Positions 1 through 8,166 of a stretch of 34,212 nt of DNA are shown here, piece after piece. The stretch covers positions 1 to 34,212 of the forward strand of contig NZ_JADEWY010000075.1 of assembly GCF_015207375.1 (NCBI RefSeq). Direction: 5' to 3'. Positions within the stretch are counted from its first letter, which is position 1, and each line of letters starts with the position of its first letter. Below the pieces are notes generated by a model. That model had not been told where the DNA came from and searched no databases. It saw only the letters and a list, made by a program, of their open reading frames with translations. Source of the DNA: Coleofasciculus sp. LEGE 07092. Its GTDB lineage: Bacteria > Cyanobacteriota > Cyanobacteriia > Cyanobacteriales > Coleofasciculaceae. Both the position numbers and the translations under genes were made by a program.

Positions 1-19
1 AGCTGTGTATAAGAGACAG
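1..19 (+). other. Tn5 mosaic-end (library adapter) sequence
   Basis: These 19 bases match the 19-bp Tn5 mosaic end used in tagmentation libraries at 18 positions; the third base is C instead of A. The match lies exactly at the window edge, as untrimmed adapter would. It is almost certainly not genomic, and the genuine sequence starts at base 20. Confidence 0.9.
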
Positions 20-21
20 CC

Positions 22-615
22 CCTGTACTCCCTTCACTTACCCCCCACCCTTGTCAGGTTGTCACACCCCAGGAAACGCAGCAATCGATCGTGATGTTGG
101 GTTACTTAGCGTCAGCCGTAAAGAGTGAGGACTACGCGACTTTAAAGCTGCTCAATACTTACCTAGGGAATGGTCTTTCCAGCCGCTTGTTCGTTGAACT
201 GCGGGAGAAACGGGGCTTGGCATACGACGTTTCGGCATTTTATCCCACCCGTCAGTCAGCATCTACCTTCGCTGTCTATATGGGTACGGCACCGGAAAAT
301 ACGGCGATTGCGATCGCAGGTTTGCGGGGAGAAGTAGAACGCCTTGGCACGACAACCCTAACTACCCAGGAACTGCAAACGGCTAAAAATAAACTACTCG
401 GTCAGTACGCACTCGGCAAACAGACGAATGCCCAGCTTTCCCAGATTTATGGCTGGTATGAGACTCTCGGATTAGGGATTGAGTTTGACAACCAGTTTCA
501 GCAAGATGTGGCAGCAGTAACTCCTGATATGGCACAAGCTGTTGCTAACCGCTATTTCAGTGAACCTTATGTGTCACTAGTAGGTCCTGCTGAGGTTGTA
601 GGTGTTACAGGTTAG
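22..615 (+). CDS. M16 family peptidase, C-terminal fragment (5' truncated)
   Basis: This is the C-terminal part of an M16 (insulinase/pitrilysin/MPP-like) zinc peptidase or its non-catalytic partner. The frame is open from base 13 to the TAG at 613-615, with about 198 genomic codons. The first ATG, at 91, is internal, because the protein sequence runs without a break upstream of it into the adapter. The recognisable block is LGNGLSSRLFVELREKRGLA, the conserved R/Y-loop region of the M16 C-terminal domain, followed by a Tyr-rich stretch. The HxxEH zinc site belongs to the missing N-terminal half, so whether this copy is the catalytic or the partner subunit cannot be judged. In cyanobacteria such genes are often found as two tandem M16 copies. 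Confidence 0.85.
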   Translation, partial: PVLPSLTPHPCQVVTPQETQQSIVMLGYLASAVKSEDYATLKLLNTYLGNGLSSRLFVELREKRGLAYDVSAFYPTRQSASTFAVYMGTAPENTAIAIAGLRGEVERLGTTTLTTQELQTAKNKLLGQYALGKQTNAQLSQIYGWYETLGLGIEFDNQFQQDVAAVTPDMAQAVANRYFSEPYVSLVGPAEVVGVTG

Positions 616-928
616 AGGTAGGAATCAGGCATCAAAGGTAAAACCTAAACGATTCTGGCTTTTGAACTTTAAATAGAAGTTATATAAAACTACAGTCTGT
701 GCAGGTGCGCTTCATTTGTATAGGCGCGACTGTAGTCGTTCGGCATGGTTACTGGCATTGGGATAAACCTAATTTAACTAACCGTCGCCATTGTATTACA
801 GGTATTACTTGGTATTACTCATACAACTATAAGATTATCCTCAATTATAATAATTAATCGGCATTATAATTCAATAAAACTTTCTAGTTCAATACGGAAG
901 TCAAGCCCTTCTTTCGTCAAATTTTACT
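616..928. other. Intergenic region ahead of the hybrid kinase gene
   Basis: AT-rich, non-coding stretch of 313 nt. It holds a 12-nt palindrome at 727-738 (arms CGACT/AGTCG), three direct copies of GTATTAC at 793-799, 802-808 and 812-818, and a TATAAT hexamer at 865-870 with no convincing -35 partner. No small ORF with a ribosome-binding site is seen. Confidence 0.6.
793..818 (+). promoter_or_regulatory. Triple GTATTAC direct repeat, possible regulator site
   Basis: Three exact copies of the heptamer GTATTAC start at 793, 802 and 812, so they recur about once per helical turn. They sit about 110-135 nt upstream of the start codon at 929 and upstream of a TATAAT hexamer at 865. Such phasing is typical of direct-repeat response-regulator operators. 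No regulator is identified, and the repeat could be chance in AT-rich DNA. Confidence 0.3.
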
Positions 929-3900
929 ATGATTACCCTTTCCGGATACCAGATTCTGACCCAAATCTACGAAAGTGCCAATTCTGTTGTCCATAGAGCC
1001 ATCCGAAAACAGGATAACAAAGCAGTAATTCTCAAGGTACTTAAAGAAGACTATCCCACACCCAAGGAACTTACCCGATACAAGCAAGAATATCAAATTA
1101 CCCGTAACCTGAATTTAGATGGCGTGGTGAAAGCGTATGGATTAGAACCTTATCAGAGAAGTTTAGTCATTATTTTGGAGGATTTTGGCGCATTATCTTT
1201 AAAGCAATTAATGAATCACCTTGTGGCAACAAAGCATACCTTGCCCCTACCAGAATTTCTCCCCATCGCCATCAAGACGGCTGAGATTTTGGGCACTATT
1301 CACACTGCCAATATTATTCACAAAGATATTAACCTATCCAATATTGTTTATAACCCAGAAACCGGACAAGTCAAAATCATCGACTTTGGCATTTCCACCC
1401 AATTAAGCCGCGAAAATCCTACCCTAAAAAATCCCAATGTTTTAGAAGGGACATTAGCCTATATATCGCCAGAGCAAACAGGGCGGATGAATCGTTCCTT
1501 GGATTATCGCACAGACTTTTACTCCCTTGGTGTCACCTTCTACGAACTACTCACCGGCAAGTTACCCTTTGAGACTGATGATGCATTGGAGTTGGTGCAT
1601 TGTCATATTGCTAAAGTACCGATATCACCCCATGAGGTTAATTCAGAGATTCCCCAAGTGGTTTCTGATATTGTGATGAAACTGATGGCGAAAACGGCAG
1701 AGGATCGATACCAAAGTGCTTTTGGGATTAAAGCAGATTTGGAATTATGTCTAACTCAGTTAGAGTCTGATGGAAAAATATTAGAGTTTCGCATTGCTGC
1801 AAGGGATATTTCTGATAAATTCCAAATCCCTCAAAAACTCTATGGTAGAGAGAAAGAAGTTGAAACCCTACTGACAGCATTTGAACGAGTCGCCACAGAT
1901 GTGGTAACGGATCTAACGGATAATTTATCTGTAGGTTCCAAAAATAAGCTATCTGCTACAAAATCTGCTGCCAAAGTCGAGATGATGCTCGTTGCAGGGT
2001 ATTCCGGCATTGGCAAATCAGCACTGGTGCAAGAAGTTCATAAACCCATCACCGAAAAACGCGGCTATTTTATTTCCGGTAAATTTGACCAATTCCAGCG
2101 CAATATTCCTTATTCTGCCGTAGTATCTGCATTTAAAGAATTGATGCGGCAACTCTTAACAGAAAGTGAAGCACAACTCAATCAATGGAGAGAAAAACTC
2201 TTAACGGCATTGGGTGCCAACATTCAGGTAATTATTGATGTGATTTCGGAAGTAGAACTGATTGTCGGCAAACAGCCTACCGTACCAGAGTTGGGAGCCC
2301 AAGAGTCACAAAATCGCTTCAACCTCGTTTTTAAAAAATTCATCCGGGCATTTTGTACAAAAGAGCATCCCTTGGTCATTTTTCTGGATGATTTGCAGTG
2401 GGCAGATTCCGCCAGTCTTAGGTTAATAGAACTGATGATGACTGATACTGATACCCAGTATTTATTTTTAATTGGGGCGTATCGGGATAACGAAGTCAGC
2501 GTATCTCATCCTTTAATGATGACTATTCATGAGTTACAAAAAAAAGAGACAACTATCAATTTTATTACCTTATCTCCCTTAGCCTTAGAACCGATTAGCC
2601 AGTTGATTGCTGATACATTTCATAGTGACATTGAATCAGTAAAACCCTTTGCAGAACTAGTGATAAGGAAAACTGAGGGTAATCCTTTCTTTATTAATGA
2701 ATTTTTAAAAACTTTGTACGCAGAAAATTTACTTACGTTTATCCCCCCAACCTCCCTTAGTAAGGGGGGCTTAAAAGACAAATTACTCTATTCCCCTCCT
2801 TGGCAAGGGGGAGTTAGGGGAGGTGTCTGGCAATGGGATATTACCCAAATTGAAGCTAAAGACATCACGGATAATGTTGTTGAATTGATGATTCGCAAGG
2901 TTAAAAAATTGCCAAAACCAACTCAGGATATTTTACAATTGGCAGCTTGTGTGGGTGCTAATTTTGATTTAAAAACCCTTTGTATTATTAGTGAAAAATC
3001 ATCGGAAGAAATTTCAAAACAATTAATTTCGGTAGTTCCTTCAGGCTTAATTATACCCACTTCTGAATTTGATGAAGAATTTTTAATTCAAGATTATAAA
3101 TTTCTCCATGACCGGGTACAACAAGCAGCTTATACCTTGATTGATGAAGCACAAAAACAAACAGTTCACTTACAAATAGGTCACTTGTTGTTGCAGAATA
3201 CCGCACCAGATGCGTTATCAGATGAAATATTTAAAATAATCGATCATTTTAATCTTGGTGTTGAACTTGTCAAGCCAGAAGAAGAACGGCATAAAGTTGC
3301 TAAACTGAATTTGATGGCAGGTCAAAAAGCAAAATTGGCAACGGCGTATTCAGCAGCCACTAACTATTTGAAGACTGGACTAAAACTGCTAAGTGCAGAC
3401 AGTTGGCAGAGTCAGTATGACTTAACTTTAGCACTACATAAAGAAGCCGCAGAATCTGCATATCTCAACGGCGATTTTGCAACAATGGAACAATTGGCAA
3501 AAAACGTGCTCAACCATGCCAAAACTGTGCTAGAAAAAGTAAAAATTTATGATGTCAAAATTCAAGCGGCTGGATCACAGGGCAACTTTAAAGAGGCGAT
3601 TAAGATTGGACTGCAAGCGCTGAAGCTGTTAGGAGTGATATTACCCGAACAGCCAAGCCCATTGGATATTCAAAAAGGATTTGAGCAAACAGCTTTACTC
3701 TATGCTGGGCAAGAAATTGAGGAATTAATTAACCTGCCAGACATGACCGAAGCCGAACCGCAGGCAGCTATCTATATCCTATCGAGTATAAGTGCTGCCG
3801 CCTATATAGCTGCCCCTGAACTTATGTTGCTGATTGTGTTATCAATGGTTAATTTATCTATTAAATATGGTCATTCCACCTGGTCGGCATTTAGTTATGC

Positions 3901-6397
3901 TTGTCAGGGATTAATTCTGTGTGGAGTTGTTCAAGACATTGAGTTAGGTTATAAATTTGGCAAATTAAGTTTAACTTTAGTAGAACAGTTAAATCCCAAG
4001 AGGGGTAAAGCGAGAGCATTAGAGGTATTGGGTGCTCACGTCATCCATTGGAAAGAACATTTCCGGGAAACACTACCAATTGTAAGTGAGGGCTATCGAA
4101 GTGGAGTGGAAACCGGAGAATTTGAATTTGCTGGTTATTGTGCATTTTTTGTCTGCGATCATTCATATTTTATCGGTCACGAACTGACAGAGCTAGAACA
4201 AAAGATGGCGACTTATGGTAACGCCATCCGTCAAATTAGACGAGAAAACCCTTTGAATTGGGTTGCAATATTTCGGCAGGCAGTCCTTAACTTACTGAGC
4301 CTGTCTGAAAATCCTAGCCATTTAATCGGTGATGCCTATAATGAGGAGCAATGGCTACCCCTCGCTATTCAAGCAAATGACCGATTAGGAATTCACTTAC
4401 TTTATCTAAATAAACTTATCTTATCTTATCTGTTTGGTGAGGATGAGCAAGCCAGACAAAATGCTGTTCTAGCAGAACAGTATTTAGATGGTGTGACAGC
4501 AATGGTAGTTGTACCTCTATTCCATTTCTATGATTCTTTGGCGCATTTAGTTGTGTTTGCTGATGCTTCAAAGTTAGAAAAAGAGGTTTTGCTTAATCGG
4601 ATTAATACCAACCAAGAAAAGATGCAAAAATGGGCGCATCATGCCCCCATGAACCACTTGCATAAATTTTATTTAGTCGAGGCAGAGAAAGCGCGAGTCT
4701 TGGATCAAGTAATTGAAGCGGAAGAATTTTATGAACAAGCTATTACTGGAGCTAGGGAAAACCAATATATCCAAGAAGAAGCATTAGCTTATGAGTTAGC
4801 TGCCAAGTTTTATCTAGCTCGTGGCAGACGAAAGATTGCCCAAACCTATATGAAAGAGGCACACTACGGCTATATGCGCTGGGGAGCTACAGCTAAAATC
4901 AAGGATTTAGAAGTTAAATACCCCCAGCTCCTGGCTAAATCATCGCCGGTGACTCGCATTACAGATACACGCAAAACAACTACCAGTACCACAACTGACA
5001 GTAAGTCAGCATCAGCGTTGGATTTAGCCACCGTTATGAAAGCCTCCCAAGCAATTTCCGGTGAAATTGTGCTGGATAAATTACTAGCGTCCTTGATGAA
5101 AATTCTCATCCAAAATGCAGGAGCACAATCAGGTTTCCTGATTTTATCCTCCCAGTCTCAATCAGGAAACAATAATGGAAACTGGGTAATTCAAGCATCA
5201 GGTTCAGTAGATGAAGAGCAGATGACTATACTGCAATCGATTGGCATAGACTCTGTAGAGCTATCTACTCAAATGTCCCTTCTCTCCCCTGGGATTGTTC
5301 ACTATGTCATCCGCACTAAAGAAAACGTAGTCTTAAATGATGCCGTCCATACTGGACAATTTACCCAGGATAGTTACATTAAAACTAAACAACCCAAATC
5401 AATTCTGTGCATCCCCCTGCTTGATCGCACAAAACTTAGCGGTATCCTTTATCTAGAAAACAATCTTACCACTGACGCCTTTACTCCAGATAGAGTTGAA
5501 CTACTCAAACTCCTATCCTCTCAAGTCGCTATTTCGATCGAAAATGCCCAACTCTACACCAACTTACAGCAGTTTAACGAGAACTTAGAGCAATTAGTCG
5601 AAGAGCGCACCACAGAACTGTCTCAAGCTCTAGACGACTTGAAAGCCACCCAAACAAAACTAGTAGAATCAGAAAAAATGGCATCATTAGGCGGTTTGGT
5701 AGCTGGTGTTGCCCATGAAATCAATACCCCAGTTGGCATTGGCATCACTGCTGCTTCTTTGTTAGCCGACAAAACTACAGTATTTTTCGAGTTGTATAAA
5801 AGCGGACAGATGAAACGCTCTCAACTCGAAAAGTTTCTCGATACCGCCATGCAGAGCAGTAGTATAATCTTGAGCAATCTCAATCGTGCTGCTGACTTAA
5901 TCCAAAGTTTTAAACAGGTAGCGGTGGATCAGTCCAGCGAAAAACAACGCACATTTAAGCTCAAACAGTATCTATCTGAGGTATTAATTTCCCTGCAACC
6001 CAAACTGAGAACTACTCCTCATCAGTTAGAAATCAAAGGGGATAAGGCGATCGCACTCAACACTTACCCAGGCGCATTATCTCAAATTATCACCAATCTT
6101 GTCATGAACTCCCTCACCCATGCCTACTCCCCCGAAGATGCTGGACATCTGGTTTTTGACTTTAAACAAGAGGGTGAGCAGATTATCTTGATATATTCCG
6201 ATGATGGTAAAGGCATTCCTCAGGAACACTTAAGCAAAATCTTTGAGCCCTTCTTCACCACAAAACGGGGTCAGGGAGGAAGCGGTTTGGGCTTACACAT
6301 TGTTTACAACCTCGTTACCCAAAAACTCAATGCTACGATTGAATGTGTAAGTCAAGTGGATGCGGGTACGAAGTTTATTATTAAGTTGCCCAGTTAA
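929..6397 (+). CDS. Ser/Thr kinase - AAA/TPR - GAF - histidine kinase hybrid
   Basis: A 1822-aa signalling protein of the large cyanobacterial Ser/Thr-plus-His kinase family. Residues 1-270 are a protein kinase domain with the catalytic loop as HKD (131-133) in place of HRD, DFG at 152-154 and a SPEQ motif. Residues about 300-650 are an AAA/STAND-type ATPase with Walker A GYSGIGKS at 357-364 and Walker B LDDLQW at 486-491. Residues about 760-1340 are helical, TPR-like repeats as in MalT-type regulators. A GAF domain covers about 1385-1540, a short coiled coil follows, and the histidine kinase ends the protein: phospho-acceptor His1596 in AHEINTP, N-box Asn1727, DDGKGIP near 1758 and GGSGLGLH near 1786. 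All catalytic signatures look intact. An in-frame repeat of about 28 residues lies at 605-632. There is no membrane segment, so it is cytosolic. The input signal is unknown; the cyclase gene downstream carries a receiver and is the obvious partner. Confidence 0.93.
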   Translation: MITLSGYQILTQIYESANSVVHRAIRKQDNKAVILKVLKEDYPTPKELTRYKQEYQITRNLNLDGVVKAYGLEPYQRSLVIILEDFGALSLKQLMNHLVATKHTLPLPEFLPIAIKTAEILGTIHTANIIHKDINLSNIVYNPETGQVKIIDFGISTQLSRENPTLKNPNVLEGTLAYISPEQTGRMNRSLDYRTDFYSLGVTFYELLTGKLPFETDDALELVHCHIAKVPISPHEVNSEIPQVVSDIVMKLMAKTAEDRYQSAFGIKADLELCLTQLESDGKILEFRIAARDISDKFQIPQKLYGREKEVETLLTAFERVATDVVTDLTDNLSVGSKNKLSATKSAAKVEMMLVAGYSGIGKSALVQEVHKPITEKRGYFISGKFDQFQRNIPYSAVVSAFKELMRQLLTESEAQLNQWREKLLTALGANIQVIIDVISEVELIVGKQPTVPELGAQESQNRFNLVFKKFIRAFCTKEHPLVIFLDDLQWADSASLRLIELMMTDTDTQYLFLIGAYRDNEVSVSHPLMMTIHELQKKETTINFITLSPLALEPISQLIADTFHSDIESVKPFAELVIRKTEGNPFFINEFLKTLYAENLLTFIPPTSLSKGGLKDKLLYSPPWQGGVRGGVWQWDITQIEAKDITDNVVELMIRKVKKLPKPTQDILQLAACVGANFDLKTLCIISEKSSEEISKQLISVVPSGLIIPTSEFDEEFLIQDYKFLHDRVQQAAYTLIDEAQKQTVHLQIGHLLLQNTAPDALSDEIFKIIDHFNLGVELVKPEEERHKVAKLNLMAGQKAKLATAYSAATNYLKTGLKLLSADSWQSQYDLTLALHKEAAESAYLNGDFATMEQLAKNVLNHAKTVLEKVKIYDVKIQAAGSQGNFKEAIKIGLQALKLLGVILPEQPSPLDIQKGFEQTALLYAGQEIEELINLPDMTEAEPQAAIYILSSISAAAYIAAPELMLLIVLSMVNLSIKYGHSTWSAFSYACQGLILCGVVQDIELGYKFGKLSLTLVEQLNPKRGKARALEVLGAHVIHWKEHFRETLPIVSEGYRSGVETGEFEFAGYCAFFVCDHSYFIGHELTELEQKMATYGNAIRQIRRENPLNWVAIFRQAVLNLLSLSENPSHLIGDAYNEEQWLPLAIQANDRLGIHLLYLNKLILSYLFGEDEQARQNAVLAEQYLDGVTAMVVVPLFHFYDSLAHLVVFADASKLEKEVLLNRINTNQEKMQKWAHHAPMNHLHKFYLVEAEKARVLDQVIEAEEFYEQAITGARENQYIQEEALAYELAAKFYLARGRRKIAQTYMKEAHYGYMRWGATAKIKDLEVKYPQLLAKSSPVTRITDTRKTTTSTTTDSKSASALDLATVMKASQAISGEIVLDKLLASLMKILIQNAGAQSGFLILSSQSQSGNNNGNWVIQASGSVDEEQMTILQSIGIDSVELSTQMSLLSPGIVHYVIRTKENVVLNDAVHTGQFTQDSYIKTKQPKSILCIPLLDRTKLSGILYLENNLTTDAFTPDRVELLKLLSSQVAISIENAQLYTNLQQFNENLEQLVEERTTELSQALDDLKATQTKLVESEKMASLGGLVAGVAHEINTPVGIGITAASLLADKTTVFFELYKSGQMKRSQLEKFLDTAMQSSSIILSNLNRAADLIQSFKQVAVDQSSEKQRTFKLKQYLSEVLISLQPKLRTTPHQLEIKGDKAIALNTYPGALSQIITNLVMNSLTHAYSPEDAGHLVFDFKQEGEQIILIYSDDGKGIPQEHLSKIFEPFFTTKRGQGGSGLGLHIVYNLVTQKLNATIECVSQVDAGTKFIIKLPS
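2741..2824 (+). repeat. In-frame interspersed repeat inside the kinase gene
   Basis: An 84-nt C/G-rich block (residues about 605-632) interrupts otherwise A/T-rich coding sequence. It has two back-to-back hairpin-forming halves: the first includes CCCTTAGTAAGGG, and the second pairs CCCCTCCTT with an AAGGGGGAG arm. It encodes SPPWQGGVRGG, a peptide recurrent in cyanobacterial proteins where this interspersed repeat is read in frame. Its length is a multiple of three, so the frame is kept. It sits in the linker after the ATPase core, just before WQWDITQIEA, which is a family-typical segment. Confidence 0.75.
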
Positions 6398-6427
6398 TTT
6401 AGCAAGTCGCCTTTCTCCTTGTGTAGT

Positions 6428-6503
6428 GCAGGCACTTGCCTGCTAGGGTGCGATATCCTACCTGGGTTGGTAGGATGAAACTGAAAACCCCTCCTGATAG
6501 GGG
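6428..6503 (+). other. Three consecutive hairpins between kinase and cyclase genes
   Basis: Three perfect stem-loops follow each other within 76 nt downstream of the kinase stop. They are GCAGGC/GCCTGC at 6428-6443 (4-nt loop), ATCCTACC/GGTAGGAT at 6455-6476 (6-nt loop) and CCCCT/AGGGG at 6488-6503 (6-nt loop). None is followed by a long U-run, so a classical rho-independent terminator is only possible, not shown. Alternatives are a processed intercistronic element or a small structured RNA. Confidence 0.55.
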
Positions 6504-6623
6504 CTTTGTAGGCAGCTCAATAGGGTTGTCTAGTCTTTAATCAAAAGATATTTTGGATAAAGCCTTTAAGGGAGAATTTACCTATCTTACTAATAAAACA
6601 ACAAAATTAACTCATAAATCACA

Positions 6624-8117
6624 ATGTTAGAAGAGACGCAAAATCAGCCAAATAAGGAAAATGAAGATGAATTAATATTTGCTGATGAAGACGATGAAGA
6701 ATTGTTTCTTTGCGAAGAAGATAATGAAGAATTGAGTTCTACAAATACCAAAAAAGATAATTTAATTTTTGCGGATAATAGTCCATTACCTCTATCCACA
6801 AAAAATACATGGAAAATTATAATGGTGGATGATGAAGCCGAAATTCATAAGGTCACCAAACTGGTACTGAATGACTTTATTTTTGAGAACAAATCCATAA
6901 CTTTTATCAGCGCTTACTCCGGCGAAGAAGCCAAAGCCTTAATCGAACAACACCCGGATACTGCCCTAATTTTGCTCGATGTGGTCATGGAAACCGATGA
7001 TGCAGGTCTGGAGGTAGTGAAATATATTCGGGAGGTCTTGAATAATTTAATAGTGCGGATTATTTTACGCACCGGTCAGCCCGGACAAGCCCCGGAAGAT
7101 GTGGTAATTATTAACTACGATATTAATGACTATAAGACTAAAACTGAACTAACGACTCGCAAACTATTTACCGCCTTAATTACAGCATTGAGAGCATTTC
7201 GCGCTCTGACAAAGTTAGAAGAAAGTAGACGAAAATTGGCGCAAATTGTCCAAGCTTCAGCACGATTTGTTCCTCGTCAATTTTTGCACTTTCTGCACAA
7301 AGACAGTATCGTTGATGCCAAGCTCGGGGACTCAGTACAAGCAAAAATGTCTATTCTATTTGCCGACATTCGCTCCTTTACCAGCTTGTCAGAAACAATG
7401 TCTCCCCAAGAAAATTTTGATTTTATCAATTCCTACTTGCGTCAAGTGGGTCCAGTTGTCCGCCAGCATAATGGCTTTATTGATAAATATATTGGGGATG
7501 CGGTTATGGCTCTATTTCCAGAAACTCCCGATGATGCTATCACGGCTGCAATTGATATGCAAAAACAGGTAGCCGTTCATAATGAGTACCACAAAAATAG
7601 CAACTATTTACCTATTTCTATTGGTATTGGTATTCATACGGGTAATCTGATGTTAGGTATTATTGGGGAAGAGGAGCGGATGGAAAGTACCGTGATATCC
7701 GATGCGGTGAATCTAGCGTGTCGCTTGGAACAGTTAACTAAACTCTATGGAGCAGGTATCATCATTAGTGGGCAAACATTATCTCAACTTGATGACCCCC
7801 AAAAGTATACCTGCCGATTTCTTGACCGAGTGACGGTAAGAGGAAAACAGACTCCTGTGGCTGTATTTGAAATTTACGACAGCGATCCTCAGTTTCTTCA
7901 AGAACTCAAAGCCCAAACCAAAATCGACTTTGAACAGGGCGTTTGGCTCTATTACCAGGAGAAATTTCAGACAGCACAACAACACTTCGAGCGGGTTTTG
8001 CAAGTGAATGACGGCGATTTAGCCACTCGTCTTTATCTGGAACGCTGCGAACTATCTCAACAAACTGGATTAGCGCTGAAGTGGGAAGAAATTGACATTT
8101 TCCGGCAGAAAACATGA
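6624..8117 (+). CDS. Receiver domain - class III adenylate cyclase
   Basis: This 497-aa response regulator probably makes cAMP from ATP when phosphorylated. Residues 1-60 are very acidic with a repeated LIFAD motif. Residues about 65-190 form a receiver with acidic pair Asp69/Asp70 and phospho-acceptor Asp119 in LLDVV. Residues about 205-420 form a class III cyclase domain with metal-binding Asp248 (FADIRSF) and Asp292 (GDAVMALF). Lys288 in DKYIGD and the Thr of STVISDAVNLACR occupy the purine-selecting positions, which points to adenylate rather than guanylate cyclase; the transition-state Asn and Arg are present in VNLACR. Residues about 430-497 resemble a TPR-like helical pair. There is no membrane segment. 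The gene follows the hybrid histidine kinase on the same strand after 226 nt, suggesting a phosphorelay pair. Confidence 0.92.
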   Translation: MLEETQNQPNKENEDELIFADEDDEELFLCEEDNEELSSTNTKKDNLIFADNSPLPLSTKNTWKIIMVDDEAEIHKVTKLVLNDFIFENKSITFISAYSGEEAKALIEQHPDTALILLDVVMETDDAGLEVVKYIREVLNNLIVRIILRTGQPGQAPEDVVIINYDINDYKTKTELTTRKLFTALITALRAFRALTKLEESRRKLAQIVQASARFVPRQFLHFLHKDSIVDAKLGDSVQAKMSILFADIRSFTSLSETMSPQENFDFINSYLRQVGPVVRQHNGFIDKYIGDAVMALFPETPDDAITAAIDMQKQVAVHNEYHKNSNYLPISIGIGIHTGNLMLGIIGEEERMESTVISDAVNLACRLEQLTKLYGAGIIISGQTLSQLDDPQKYTCRFLDRVTVRGKQTPVAVFEIYDSDPQFLQELKAQTKIDFEQGVWLYYQEKFQTAQQHFERVLQVNDGDLATRLYLERCELSQQTGLALKWEEIDIFRQKT

Positions 8118-8166
8118 GACTCTAGCAGACCCTTGCTGGAGGTGTACTATCAAACATCTCCTATTC

